Of a stretch of 64,000 bases of DNA, positions 1 through 12,361 are shown one piece after another; within the stretch, counting starts at the first letter, position 1, and each line of letters begins with the position of its first letter. The stretch comes from Daucus carota subsp. sativus (Eukaryota; Streptophyta; Magnoliopsida; Apiales; Apiaceae): assembly GCF_001625215.2 (NCBI RefSeq), contig NC_030385.2, positions 44,851,598-44,915,597 on the forward strand, in the 5' to 3' direction. The translations under genes were made by a program, and so were the position numbers. The notes beneath the pieces are model-generated. The model ran no database searches, was not told the DNA's origin, and was given only the letters and a program-made list of their open reading frames with translations.

Positions 1-1900
1 TATATTATTAGAATAAATAAATATAAAAACATTAATATATACACATTTATCAATAAAAGGATTATCTCGAAAAATGTATATATCTTCTTACTTTCCAATA
101 TAATTTTATATTTAAGAGTAAAACAAAGATCAAAATTATATACACAAGCAATAGTAGGCATGGGTTCTGTGGAGACACACATTCTTTGGAGTATTGGAGA
201 CCCTAATCCTGATCTTCGGTTTTGTTATAATCTAGTGGCTATCATAATTAACATTTATAATTAAAAAAAATTATACAGCAGTATGTGTGTACGATGTGTA
301 ACCTCTTGTGTAACTGGTAATCTTTAACTGTAGCGTCAATTCAGGGAGCGATTTCTCCGGTTAATCAAATCCAGCTATATGTTTATCGAACTAATGTCCC
401 CTTATTCTGTTGTTTCCTGTAGTTGTGATTTTACATACTTTCGATTTAGAGTACCGTTAATTCACTTCCAGGCTTTCATCTTCCCTCTGATTTTCATCTT
501 TCCTCTGATGTTCAAATGTTGTTCGAGAAAAGAATTCAGGCATATGAGTTTATGTCTTGTTCTTCAATTCGAAGATGTTAGTTTTTGTTTAGTTTCTTCC
601 AAATTTTGTTTCCCTTTTAGTCCATTGTTCTCATAATCTCTAATTACAAGTGAAAAGATTTTGTTTATTTCGATTATACTCTGAATTTTCCAGTTAGAAG
701 TAGATTATTCTTTTTTATGGTGTTCAATACTCTGCATATAGAAGATAAGCTGTTGAGTTTTTATTTTTTATGTTGGGTACATATTTGGCTAATTGTTTCT
801 ATACTGAACTCTGCTTTAAACATTAAGAAATGTTGCAGGGCTATCCTGGAAAATATGATTGTTTTGCAATTGGATCAAGCAATACTAGACAATCTGCTTT
901 TCATCTCCAGTAGCGATGGATCATATATATGATGTTAATTTTATATTGAGGTTTACAAGATCATTTTTAGGGACTGGATTTCGTCATGTCCACCTGATTC
1001 AAGTGCAAAAAGTAGCTAATCTAATGGATTCGTATGTAGGTGAGGTATCCCCTGCTCCTTCTTTTAAACCATCAAAATTTTGCAGCCTGATCAAAGTTAT
1101 ACCTAATTCAGCAAGGGAATTTTGTGATGGTATCTACCATGCCAAACTACACAGTACCCTTTTAACAAAAAATCATATCAAACATCAACAATACCAGATT
1201 TGGCCACCAAAATTTTTTTCCAAGCAACTGCCAAACAACAATTACAGCTATGCATAATTTATTTCATCTGCCATTGTAATTTAAATACCAAGGCACAACA
1301 ACAATTGACCAATATCACAGTTTAAAATAATCATGTTGAACTTGGCATGAATTTCAAACTAAACAAACATGATAAGTATTGGAGAGAATCGTTCTTCTCT
1401 TCAATACTTTTCTTTTGTAATCTTCGGTTTTGATTTAGAGGCGATTATTTAAGGGAACAGAGTACATGTAACTGTCACTTGAATTGCTATTTATGCGGGA
1501 CTACACTTTGATACACACACGCTTGTATACGGGACCGTATGCTTACTACTGTATACGGTAGTTTTAAATTTTAAAAAAAAAAATCAATCTGTCACCCATC
1601 TCTGCCGTACAATTTTGTTTAGATTTGATGGTTCTAAGGAGGGTCTCCAAGTACAGTACTCCAAATAACAAAGACTCTAAAGAGCCCAACTCACTATAAT
1701 AAATATTGAAATCTTAACCACCGGAAAATGCTTCAAAATTAATACACACGCGCAGTCGCGCATACTGCCATAGATACTGAAAATTTGAGCACCCTCACCC
1801 CTGGTCGTGGACTACGACAATACTCAGCAATCAACGGCACTAAACTGCAGCCCTCTTGAAAGGTTCAGATTGAAAAACGTAATTTACATGAACCATCTAA
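1..1900. repeat. Dispersed segment repeated at 27.9-28.2 kb, split by an insertion
   Basis: Positions 1-150 and about 1690-1860 read as one continuous stretch at about 27905-28215 (shared landmarks: the AATAAATAAATATA start, the ACCACCGG block, the CACACGCG block and GAAAATTTGAGCACCC). In this first copy the two halves are separated by about 1.5 kb of unrelated sequence. No coding region is recognisable here; the short open frames at 379-1257 resemble no family I know. The two copies bracket the serpin array, so they may be the outer edges of an older duplication. Confidence 0.6.
162..1687. mobile_element. Probable 1.5 kb DNA-transposon-like insertion with imperfect terminal inverted repeats
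   Basis: The segment is absent from the related copy near 28.04 kb. Its ends are imperfect inverted repeats of about 40 bp: left GGGTTCTGTGGAG with a nearby TTGGAGACCCT, right the complement of GGGCTCTTTAGAG with TTGGAGACCCT. No transposase frame is visible and I see no clear target-site duplication, so the superfamily is undecided. It could be a non-autonomous element carrying host DNA. Confidence 0.4.
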
Positions 1901-2022
1901 GTGAGTTCGACTCAATATGTAGTCTAAATACACATAAAATAACGTTTGGAGCAAAAATTTAGACGGACGTATTTTAATGTTTCTATAATATAGAGTCTCA
2001 CAAGCTATTTTCTTCCTTCTGG

Positions 2023-2100
2023 ATCTTATAAATATCTTTCTATCTCTATCTCTCTCTCCCTCTCCGGCTCTCTCCTGTCTCCCCTCTCTCTGTTAATTTG
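2023..2100. repeat. CT-rich low-complexity tract
   Basis: Run of TCTC and CTCC motifs, strongest at 2041-2094. No gene is seen between 1900 and 3076 apart from this tract and the MITE that follows. Confidence 0.7.
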
Positions 2101-2107
2101 TCTACTA

Positions 2108-2352
2108 GTCCCTCCATCCCGGCCGATTCCTTACGTTTGGTTTGGGCACGAAGGTTAAAAAATATGGATAAAGTAGTGGAAACGAGAAAGAAAACTGGGT
2201 GAAGTGGTGGGACCCATTAATTTTTAATGTATAAAAGGGAGATAATGGAGTAAAATTAGTGTGAAAATGGAAGAAAAGTGGAAAACTGGTGCGACCCGTT
2301 GACTATTTTTGGTAAGTTTTGAAATGTAAAGAATTGGTTGGGACAGAGAAAA
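2108..2352. mobile_element. Stowaway-like MITE (family I)
   Basis: Degenerate CTCCCTCCGTCCC-type termini (GTCCCTCCATCCC on the left, complement of TTTTCTCTGTCCC on the right) are flanked by TA on both sides. The interior (TTACGTTTGGTTTGGGCAC and AGTGGTGGGACCC blocks) matches the inner MITEs at 42039-42341 and 42914-43174. Non-autonomous, about 245 bp. Confidence 0.75.
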
Positions 2353-3076
2353 TATTTATTAATAATGATGGATCTCTACAAATATAAAATTTCCATCAAT
2401 TAAAACAAGTTAAATAGATCAAATTTAGCGCTTAGCCTGTACTCATGGACACACACTAGTCAAATCTTAATTTTGTTTCAACTTGACTCGGTTAAAATAG
2501 AGAAATTTATAAAAATGTTTATATTTTCAAAAATACCGTCAGAACTGCATATAAGGCTTCAACGTTGGTTGAAATCTAGTTGCAATTGAGATTACATAAA
2601 TAATTTATGCAATATTTTTTACCATATTTTTGAAAATAAAATTTATAATTATTTTGAATAAAATCATTAGTCAAATTTTTAAAATTTGGTACACAGAAAT
2701 TTGTGTATTAAATTTGGTACACGGAATTTTATTATATAAGGAAATCAGGAAATCATCCAAATTCCAAAAGCTATTGTTAAAGATACGAATGAACCACGAG
2801 GCATTATTTTTATTTTCCGGAAGGAGTGAGGACTGAGGAGTGACGCTAATATTGAAGACAAAGGACAGGTGTTGAGATTTAAAACTGAGTAGGTGGCTTA
2901 AAGCCTTAAACAAATAACTGTTTCTTAATTAAATTATTACCCTCCTAAATAAGTCAATACTCTGATCACAAAAATAGACTAATCACCTAAAATTAGTAGT
3001 CACTGTATATAATACTCCTAATTTACTATAGATCATAGATAATAGAACCTGTAAGATAAACTTTATATTAAAAAAA

Positions 3077-4310
3077 GGGAAAATAGATTTTTTTGCCACC
3101 CAACTTATTATTTGTTTAGAAACCTACCACTGAACTATAAATTTTTTCTTTTTTATCACTAATGTTAGGTTCGGACTTTTTTTTGACACTAACGTTAGGT
3201 TCGGATTTGATTATTAACACTATACTATTTTTTTAGCATTATTAAAATATAGTGTTAGTCTGCAATATAATGGCGATCTGATATGTGTCTATAACTTTAT
3301 ATGTAGTGTCCTAGATAGTTTACCTTGGAGGACGAGAGTTGGACACGCATTTTGAGACTCCAAAAAATTTCAAAAATTATTTTATTTTATTTTTTCTGAA
3401 TAAAATTTATTGTTGGTTTTTTTTCCCCTTAAAAAAACGTTGGATTTTTTTTTTGTCGCTAACGTTATGTTTTGATTTGATTATTAACAATATGTAATTT
3501 TTTTTTAGCATTATAAAAACATAATTGTAGTCTGCAATATTATGGTGATATGATATGTGTCTATAACATTATATACAGTCGTCTATATGTCCCCTAACTA
3601 GTTTACCTTGAAGTACGAGAGTTTAACAGGCATTTTAAGAACCTAAAAAATTTTAGTTTTATAAATTATTTTAAGACTCCACAAAAATATAGTATCACTT
3701 GACTTTATAGTTCTTTACCACTCTTGTCACGTATTTTAAGGTTCCCACTTTTTATAAATATAGTTCCATAAGTTAATTTTGAGATTTCTTTTCTGAGTAA
3801 AAAAATCCGTACTCTCGTCCTCCAAGATAAACTACCTAAGACACATATGGAGTACTACATATAAAGATTTAGACACGGATCACCATTATATTGCAGACTA
3901 CCGAAAAATAGATTTACGAAAAATATCGTTTAGATGGTTGGAAAATTTAAATAAAGGTCTGATTTTAATTAAATATAATAAAATTTCCCAAAATGCCCCT
4001 GCAAAAGTTAACGGTAACGGCAGAAGATAACGGAAAGGGTGCAAAGTGTCTACGGGTTAAAAGTAAGAGGCTGCATAGTGTTTATTCCAAAACTATTAGG
4101 TGCAATGTGCAACATGCTTAAATCAAAGGGGTGCCAAATGCAATTAACTCTAAAAAGAATAACATAGTGTTAATAATCAAATCCGAACCTAATATTAGTG
4201 ACAAAAAAAAATCCGAACCTAACATTAGTGGCAAAAAAGAAAAAAATTATAATTCAGTGGTAGGTTTCTAAACAAATAATAAGTTGGGTGGCAAAAAAAT
4301 CTATTTTCCC
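3077..4310. mobile_element. Mutator-like element with long terminal inverted repeats, 1234 bp
   Basis: Begins GGGAAAATAG and ends with its complement CTATTTTCCC. The inverted repeats extend well over 100 bp (left 3077-3215, right about 4170-4310) and share the blocks GCCACCCAACTTATTATTTG and AACCTACCACTGAA. A perfect 9-bp target duplication TTAAAAAAA lies at 3068-3076 and 4311-4319, which is the Mutator hallmark. Inside, a block of about 90 bp is repeated directly (3256-3345, 3530-3625) and once inverted (3811-3900). No transposase frame is visible. Confidence 0.85.
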
Positions 4311-4563
4311 TTAAAAAAAAAAACAAGAATAACATAAAGCAATACATGTGGACTCCAAATGGTAGGTAGTTAAACATACAGTATCAAACAGACTTATTGC
4401 TGGATCCTAACTGCTGCTTTTGAACTAACTCAAGAGTGTTGAGAATTGACAGGTGCAGAAAAACATAACTGGGAAGACTGTAAAGTTCATCAAGAGGGCT
4501 AAATGTAATGTCAGCAGTTGATCAAGTATTATTATGACTCGAAGAAAGGTTTACAACGCATGT

Positions 4564-7381
4564 CTAGGTAGTGAGAGGATTATGGACTTGTCCGATGAAC
4601 TGCACAACTCCGGTCATGTCTTCTCTGATAAGGAAGAGAAACGGGCGGTCTGCAACAAAGTCGATCTTATCGAACATTTGTAAAGACCTCAGTTTTATGA
4701 CACCAGCTGATGCAGCAGCAGCTTCTGTGCCTTCTTCGTTGACTTCGATGAAGGATTTGTGGAATATGCTTGAAACATACAGCTTTTGACCCATAGGAGA
4801 ATCCACCATCTTGGTAAGACCGTCACCGGAGAAGGGCAAAACCAGCCCTAGTTCCTTTAAGACTTCCGATGCTTCGAAGCCAAATGAGATTTTGAATTTG
4901 GGAATGCGGAAGTCGCCAACTTCTACTTTCTGGTATGGAATATGGCGCTCGAGGAATCCAGCTACTGAACCAACTTCCTCCACTAATTTCGGCAACCCAT
5001 CTTTTGCATCTGGAAGAAAGAAGTACATGGAAAATTGGCGTTTGTCACCTCCTTGTTTATAAGGAAGCCCCAACACTTTGAAACCATCAAATGCGCTGAT
5101 CAATTGCTTTTTCTTGCTGGTCATGAAGGGAACTTGAATTGAGCTACCATCGAGGAGGTGAAACTCATCCTCTTTAGTAGTGGATGCATCAAACTTGTCA
5201 GTCCATGCTCCTTTAAAATAGAGGGCGTTGGCAAAAACAAGCCTAGTTGAGCTGTCAACTGATCCAGAAGGAAGAATCTCTTTGATAAGGCCATTGGTCT
5301 TCTTTTCAGCCCACGAGTTCACTGAATTGGTCACTTCAGTAGCCTGTATGCAGATATATACACATAGTTAAAATAAACAGTACGACCTATACACCACAGG
5401 AACATGAATACAATGATACAAACATAGAGGACCAAAAACAGAGGATCTTGGGGAGAATCAACTAGAACCAAATGCAAATTATTCAAATAATGACCTTAAG
5501 GAACTCTTTCAGCATAATTGTATTTGACAAAGAAAGATTCACATAAGCATAACTTGTACATCGAACAAGTCATTTTATGTCCATTATTATAGATTCCTGA
5601 TTATAGACGGTTATTACTATGTTATTAATAAATATTAAAAGCAGACAAGAGATTGCACATAGAGTGCATACGTAGAGAAAGTAGCTACAGCACAGCACCA
5701 TCATGTAAAAGAATAGGCCCTCCACATTAATCTATGAATAACGGAAAGTAATTTGGGGTCCATTTGTGGTGTCATATAACAATAATTTTATTATAAGACA
5801 AATTAAAAAGTAACAAGTAACAACTAAAGGATAACATAAATGGCTAGCATACAACATTACCCTACAAAGATAACAATCAAGAACAGACTCCATAACATTT
5901 TCCATAAGAGCCCTGGAAAATAATGTCATTAAAGAATAATCAAGTAGCTTTCGCATCGTAAACTAAGTAGTACTATAATTGCAAAAGAAGAAAAGAACGA
6001 CAGACACAAACTACAAAGAAGCAGGGACAAACACACAAAGGATCATATTGGTTAGTTACATACAGTATTATTAACTTCTTTTTACATAAGGGAGACGATT
6101 AATGTTAAGATGCAAACAATACAAAAACAAACATTGGTACATGAATGTAGATATTGTTCAATTTTTCAGTAAAAGAGTAAAATTTAAGAACATTTAATTC
6201 CTTTGTACAGAAATCTGTATTCAGTGATGCAACATCTCATATTCAGAAGCAATAAGGCCTAAGGCGGACGCAGTTCTGGAGAGTCTCCCACATCACACAA
6301 CCACTCAACAGTTAACTTTTGATATAAAAACCAATTCTATTACAAGTCAGCATATCATAATAAATATTTTTCAAGGGGTTGCCATTAATCTCATCAGGTA
6401 AACAGCATTATCACTTCTTCACGCATATAGCAGTATCATTCCTACCTCGTAATAAATTAAACCTTGGGTTTACTCCATCATTCTGACTAGTTATATTATA
6501 TCTCTAAATTGAATATCGAAAAACTGTAAAACAAAACATGATCATTAGTCGTGATAGGCTGATGCTTAATATTTTATCCCGATCAATTGTTAGCATATCT
6601 GAAGTCTGTTTATCCTTCATAGGAGTCAGAATAATCAGCCAATCATGTAATTTCTAATTCCACAAAGCAACCTCTCTTCAATTATAATTTTTTCACACAT
6701 TTCTCAAATGTACTAATCGAAAATTAAGAAGTATCCGCCATGTGGGCAAAAGCATCCTAGTGCTATAAGAGTTCAAGAATCAGATCTCCCCAAGTCCCCC
6801 TCCCATCTATACTTATACTCGAAACAAGATACAGCAACTACCAAAAATTAGTAATATCAGCATCATCCAATTCATACAAATCTAAATATCTAACACCATC
6901 AAAACCAACACAAACAAGCAACATAAATAAACATGATTGCAAACACAAATAAAATCGAAAAATTAGTATAAGAAAAAAACCAAACCAACCTTGGTCTGAA
7001 AATCAACATGAAGAGAAGCAGCCTTATACACCCCTTCACCACCTGTTTAAACAAGGGCTTAAGAGCAAGAGACTCATCAATCCAGACCCCATTAGCAAAA
7101 CTCACACAAGGCCCACCAGAACCAGACCCATCAGCAAACACAAGATCAACCAACTGCCCAGACAAAGAATTAAGATCATCACTGGACTCAGCTTTAAGAA
7201 AAGACAGAAGCTGCTTTTGGGTCTGTGCAGATGATCCAGCTGTGATCAGACCAAGAACTACATGAACAGAAAGTGGGGAGAAGACAGTGTTTGAGTGGCT
7301 GTTATTGTTGTTGAGTAGTATGTGTTTTGCAAGTGTGAGGGAGACATCAGTTTGGTTCTTGATTGATTGTCTTAAGTCCAT
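4564..7381 (-). pseudogene. Serpin S1, AtSerpin1-like LR-type, with a one-base frameshift in exon 1
   Basis: Two-exon plant serpin: exon 1 7381-6990 (donor AAG|GTTGG), exon 2 5343-4564 (acceptor CAG|GCT). Serpins are suicide inhibitors of proteases; plant LR-serpins of the AtSerpin1 type act on papain-like proteases and metacaspases. Exon 1 holds strands and helices A-D (the FSPLSVHVVLGL and FANGVW motifs). Exon 2 holds the breach, the hinge [10 protein letters not shown], the reactive loop VIKLR-S (P2-P1 Leu-Arg as in AtSerpin1) and the C-terminal signature FVADRPFLF. The product would be about 390 residues, the normal family length. Oddity: near 7030, after VVKG, the frame slips by one base; the expected VYKAASLHVDFQTK is encoded in the next frame. 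Either a single-base loss has disabled the gene or the assembly has an error. The rest of the gene looks intact and conserved, so a sequencing error is a real alternative. Confidence 0.85.
5344..6989 (-). other. Intron of serpin S1 (1.65 kb)
   Basis: AT-rich intron between the two S1 exons, GT at the exon-1 side and CAG at the exon-2 side. It is much longer than the S2 and S3 introns (563 and 254 bp). I see no second gene or clear transposon in it. Confidence 0.8.
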
Positions 7382-7664
7382 TTTTTAGGGAGTTCAGGGG
7401 AGATTGGCAACTGGGGTTTCAAGAAAATGTGTGAGAAGTTTGTGTGTGTGTGTGTTGCAGTTAACATAAAATAAGACAGCGCCACGCGTTTGGAGACACG
7501 GTTGAGTTGTGCTAGACTTGGTTGCTAAGATATTAGATTCGGCTTGGCACGTCTGATTTGATAAATCTGACTTCTAGATTTGTGGTTGACCGTGAAAATT
7601 AACCTTTTACAGAGGATTCCGCCTCTCATTTTAATTTTCTAGTCCCTCTGTCCCAATAAATTAT

Positions 7665-7859
7665 CGGTTTCGCTAGTGTGTGTGCCCATGGGCACATGCT
7701 AAACGCGGAAATTTTTGTATTTGGGAGATTTTGATTGGTGTGGTTGGTGTATTTGCAGGAGGATCCACCATTATCATGAGATAGGAACCAATCAAAATGA
7801 TCCAAGCACAAAATTTTCCGCGCTTAGCATGTGCCCATGGGCACACCATAGAAAAACCG
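7665..7859. mobile_element. Mutator-type palindromic MITE, 195 bp, with perfect 9-bp TSD
   Basis: Flanked by ATAAATTAT at 7656-7664 and 7860-7868. Terminal inverted repeats of about 40 bp contain TGTGCCCATGGGCACATGCT on both sides. Inserted into the Stowaway-like element around it. A related element lies at about 61530-61719. Confidence 0.88.
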
Positions 7860-8100
7860 ATAAATTATATATCGGGCACGGAAACCAATAAAAAAGTAAG
7901 AAACTAGTAAAGTTAGATAGGAAGTAGGTAAAGTGGTGAGACTCATATATATTTTAATAATAAATTTGAAATAATAGAGGAAAGTAGTGAAAATAATGTT
8001 TTTATTATTATAAAATGGAGATAGTGGGAGAATGTAGTGGTGCAGTGTTTTATATTATAAAAAATTACTAGTTTGGGAATGTATTGAAATGATGGGACAT

Positions 8101-9012
8101 TATATACTTATATATAATAAGCGTAAGGGGATAATTTGGTCGCATGGTCTTGTGATCCAAAAGCTTATCATCCGTTGGATCGTATATTGAACAAATAAGT
8201 ACGGTTAGATTAGAACAAAATTAAATTCTGTCCTATAAGGAAACTGACATCTACTTGCATGTTTATAATTCTTTTTCTGAATCCAAAACAAATTATGTCT
8301 TTCATGTGTTTTTGGTTTTTTTAATCCATATAAATCGCACCGTCACAAAATTATTTTTATCCATCGAATCGTATATTGAACAAATAAGCACTGTTAGATT
8401 AGAACAAAATTAACTTCTGTTCCATAAGACAACTGATATCTACTTGCATGTTTATAATTCCTTTTCTGAATCCAAAACAAATTCTGTATTTCACGTGTTT
8501 ATGATTTTTTTAATTCAAAAAAAAATATGTTCTACCAATTTTATTTGTAGAATCATATAAATCGCACTGTCACAAAATTATTTTTATATAATATATTTTA
8601 AAATTAATAAATCCGATTTATGTGAGTAACGAATACAAAAAAAATTTCTTAATCCAAAACAAATTCTACCATCTTATTGCATGTTTATGATTCATCTCCT
8701 TAATTCAAAACAAATTGTGTTTATCAATTTTAATCTCGAACCATAAAAATTTTTAGAAAAATATTTAAATCACATTATAATAATTCTAATATAAAATACA
8801 TTTATAAATATAATCTAATAGGAGTTGGCGTCACATATTCTACTTAAAATAATTTAAAATTTGATAGAAATAATTTAATACTTTAGCATGATACATATAA
8901 TTTTAATTTATTATTTATAAATTAATTTTTTTCACACCATTTAAAATATATTTAAAAAATTCATAAATAATTAAAAAGCTCCCGTGCCTTGCACGGGCTA
9001 TAAGCAAGCTAG
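8101..9012 (+). mobile_element. Non-autonomous Helitron, copy 1
   Basis: The 3' end has the hairpin CCCGTGC-CTT-GCACGGG followed by CTAG and then T, as in plant Helitrons. The 5' end TATATACTTATATATAATAAG is shared with the copy at 28710-29682, and the bodies align throughout. Compared with copy 2 it lacks about 60 bp near 8325 and has four extra bases (AAGC) before CTAG. No Rep/helicase gene, so it would depend on an autonomous partner. Confidence 0.85.
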
Positions 9013-9056
9013 TATAGAAAAAAAACCGTATAGAATTGAGTGGGACGGAGGGAGTA

Positions 9057-10205
9057 CATGATTGTATATTGAGATAAAAAGAACTACGATTATGACTTGT
9101 AAGTGCACGTGTCTCTGGATGTATTTATTAATCAGACTTTCTTTAAATTAAATGTCCTTCTCTCTTTCTTTTTCTTTTTTTGTTAAATTATTTAAATTTA
9201 AATTTAATTTTATAATTTTTGTTTTCATTTGTAAAATCATTATTTTTTATTTTATTTTTATTAAATATGTTTTTATATGTTTTATTATTATTTTTACAAA
9301 ATAAGTTCTTTTCTGTGATATTTATAATTCAATGGGGATTAAATAAAAAATATATATTATTTTTCGAAATCGGGTATCGAGGCCCCTGTGGTTCCCCACT
9401 CGTACATGACAGTATTTTGATTTTTTTTTTTTTGATAAATATGACTTGTAACCTTACAATTGAGTATCAGTGAGAAAACAATGCTACTGATAAAGGAGGA
9501 ATGTTTGCGAGGCAAGAGCTTATCTATGTGGACCACATAGTTTAAATTGTGAAAAAAAAGGGGTCAAAATTTGCTCCAAAAGATCATTCTTTGAATCAAT
9601 TGAATGTATTTTATATCTATGAGCATGGGATCGTCGTCGGATTATTAACAATCGAACCGAATATCTTAGTTTCCGGTTCAACAAAATTTTATTTTGATTT
9701 CGATCTAGACTGATATCGATTTCAATTAGATTAAAGAATTGGATTATTGAAAATCGAATTAACTACGTTTAGTTAAATTTTGTTTATAAATTATTAATTA
9801 ATTTAATTATGTTTTGATCCATTATAATTATTTTTAAGAATTATAAATTGATTATAGGCTCTTCAAAAACTAAAATTTTAGAATTTGACAACTACAAACT
9901 TATTTTTTATATTTATTTTGATTTAACAAAAAATATCAAATCCCGTCATATTCACATCAATATCATTAATTATAATATTTCAGGCATATTATAGTTAACC
10001 TGAAAGAGATATCATAAAATTTAGAAACATATATATAACCAGGCACAATCAACCCAAATCATGACACTTTGATAAATAGAACATAATTCAAATCTCAAAA
10101 TTCAGATGATAAATATATGATAAACTTAAAACAATAACAATGCTTCTGATGAAAAAAGTTGCATACTCACAACTAAAGGCTCAAGAATCTGCGAAAATCA
10201 TATGT
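9057..10205. other. Gene-free AT-rich spacer between S1 and S2
   Basis: Very AT-rich, with poly-T runs near 9420 and 9170. No conserved protein match and no bounded repeat that I can define. The last 200 bases are the 3' flank of serpin S2. Confidence 0.7.
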
Positions 10206-11923
10206 TCAAGTACTTGAAGGATTAAGCACCTGTCCAATAAATTGCACACTTCCAGTATTGTTTTCTCTGATGACGAACAAGAATGGGTGGTCTGCGACAA
10301 AGTCAATATAAAACTTTCTACATAATAGAACTATAGAAACAGATGCAACAGCAGCAGCTTCAGTGCCTTGTTCATTAACTTCAATGAAGGATTTGTGAAA
10401 TATGCGAGAAACACAGAGCTTTGGACCCACAGGAGAATCCGCCATCTCGGTAAGATCATCATTCCTGGTGAAGGGCAAGACCAGGCCTAGTTCCTTTAAA
10501 ACATCAGATGCTTCAAACTCAAATGAGAATTTAAATTTTGGAACGCGGAAGGCGCCAACTTCTACTTCCTTGTATGGAATATGGCGCTCCAGGAATCCAG
10601 GTACGGAACCAAATTTCTCTACTAATCTCGGCAACCCATTTTTTGCATCCGGAAGAAAGATGTACATTGAAAATTGGCGTTTGTCACCTTGTTTATAAGG
10701 AAGCCCCAACACTTTGAAACCGTCGAAAACCCTGATCAATTGCTTTTTCTTGTTGCTGGTCATGAAGGGGACCTGAATTGAGCTGCCATCGAGGAGGTGG
10801 AACTCATTGTCTTTTGTCCTGGATGCATCAAACTCGCAACTCCATGCTCCTTTGAAATAGAGGGCGTTGGCAAAAACAAGCTTAGTTGAGCTGTCAACTG
10901 ATCCTGAAGGAAGAATCTCTTTGATAAGGCCCTTAGTCTCCTTTTCGGCCCAGGAATTCACTACATTTCTTGCGTCTTCCTCCTGGAAAAAGAGCGGAAA
11001 AATTAAATCACATCACCTACATTCATATGACAAATATAATGACGAACCACATATGACCTTGAAAAATAGTACTCTGTATTTATCATAAATTGAAACAAGA
11101 GTATGTTATTAGCAAAAAAACAAAGACAGGAAACAGAGGTATGCAGAATTTCGTATAGATTGTGTAGCTTAATACAATTCCAAACCAAGTAGAATTCTGA
11201 AATGCTGCATATATACTGAAGTAAATCTATCTTACCAAAGAAGAATTTGTCCAAAATGGTAAAAACTAATTTTATAGTTCTCTGAAATTCTCAGTTCAAC
11301 ACATTATTCTCTTCAATTGAATTTTAGCACATAATACCCAAATATTGATTTCCCTGATTCAAAATGCCTGAAATTCATCACCAGTGCCGCGTATAAATAA
11401 CACTTTACAATGGTTGTCCCGGGAGACCCGGGTTCGACTCTGACTCATCCGAAAAGTATTAGAACAGATACTAATTTGTAAGGTATATAAACATGCATTG
11501 TCAAAAAAAAAAAATATAAAAAATACTGTATGAAGTGGCCCTCACCTTGCTTTCAAAATCAACCTGACGACATGCCGCTTTGTACACAGTTTCAACAACC
11601 TCTTTGAAAGAAGGCTTGAGAGTGAGTGACTTCTGAAGCCAAACACCATTGGCTAAGGACAAACAAGGACCACTGGAGGAGGAATCTTTGGCGAAAACCC
11701 GATCGACGATACTTGAATAAAGATAGTTAAGCTCATCTATAGTTCTGGCTTTAAGAAAAGAGAGAAGTTGATCAAGGGTTTGGCCACTCGAACCAGCTGC
11801 AACCAAGCCAAGAATAACTTGTATGGAAATTGGAGAGAAGACAAGGTTTGAATCTTTGCCATAGTTTAAAAGAATGTGCTTTGACAGGTTTAGTGAAACA
11901 TCAACTTGTTCTTGTTGAGCCAT
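10206..11923 (-). CDS. Serpin S2, intact, reactive loop Leu-Leu|Cys
   Basis: Exon 1 11923-11546 (start MAQQEQ; the upstream in-frame codon is TTG, so ATG at 11923 is the start; donor AAG|GTGAG), exon 2 10982-10206 (acceptor CCAG|GAGGAAGAC). 384 residues, no break seen. Exon 1 carries FSPISIQVILGL and LANGVWLQ; exon 2 carries [12 protein letters not shown], the hinge GTEAAAVASV and the C-terminal FVADHPFLFVI and GQVLNP signatures. Aligning the loop with S1 without gaps puts P2-P1-P1' at Leu-Leu-Cys instead of Leu-Arg-Ser, which predicts a different protease target. The hinge is still small-residue rich, so inhibition remains possible. Cytosolic or nucleocytoplasmic, as no signal peptide is present. 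It is a tandem duplicate of S3, with nearly the same exon 1 and shared intron and promoter sequence. Confidence 0.92.
11390..11516 (+). mobile_element. Possible SINE remnant in the S2 intron
   Basis: Contains a tRNA B-box-like GGTTCGACTC (near 11430) and ends in a poly-A run at about 11503-11514. The stretch is missing from the matching intron of S3. No A-box is clear, so it would be 5'-truncated; it is not a tRNA gene. Confidence 0.4.
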
Positions 11924-11979
11924 TGACAAGTTATAGAATAATAGAAATGATCATCTCCCTTCTATCCCTATTTATTTAG

Positions 11980-12350
11980 AATAAAATGAGCCAAATCCAT
12001 ATAAAAATACAAAAACGGTTATAAAATGAGCTGGATTTCACTACTTCTGAAAGGATAGAGACTGAGCTGGATCACAATACCGTCTAAAAAGATACATAGA
12101 ATGTGCTGGATTCCACTATCTTTAGAAATAGATAGAGACGGGCTGATAGAGACTAAGCTGGATCCCACTACCTCCTAGAAAAATATAAAAAATGTGTTGG
12201 ATTCCATTACCTCAAAAACAAATAGAGACGAGTTGGATCCCACTACCACCTAGAGTACATAGAATGTGTTGGATTCCACTATTTCAAAAAACGGATAGGC
12301 AATGATCTTGATGCATTACTTTCAAGAAAGAGATAAAAAAAATGAGTTTG
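11980..12350. repeat. Imperfect tandem repeats in the S2 promoter
   Basis: A motif close to GAGCTGGATCCCACTACCTC followed by a spacer with ATACAAAGAATGTGCTGGATTCC recurs at roughly 40-bp half-unit and 80-bp full-unit spacing. It begins about 60 bp upstream of the S2 start codon. The same motif array lies upstream of S3 and in part near 13430-13720 and 16960-17290. Confidence 0.75.
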
Positions 12351-12361
12351 ATTGAGGGAAG

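Larger units (their letters stand above)
7642..9054. mobile_element. Stowaway-like MITE (family II) enlarged by two nested insertions
   Basis: Left end GTCCCTCTGTCCC after TA, right end GGGACGGAGGGAG before TA (9055-9056). The interior resembles the outer MITE at 41902-42523 (TATATCGGGCACGG block). Its 1.4 kb length is explained by a palindromic Mutator MITE at 7665-7859 and a Helitron at 8101-9012. Confidence 0.75.

Noticed and set aside
379-1257. Three consecutive plus-strand frames near the window start
   Set aside because: They are short, in different frames, without recognisable domains, and inside a probable insertion; no splice model joins them convincingly.
11425-11470. Possible tRNA gene from the GGTTCGACTC box
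   Set aside because: No cloverleaf, A-box or acceptor stem can be paired; the poly-A tail and absence from the S3 intron favour a SINE remnant.
11980-12350. Regularly spaced repeats resembling a CRISPR array
   Set aside because: Units are imperfect with no conserved spacer length, and the setting is a plant chromosome; these are minisatellite-like repeats.
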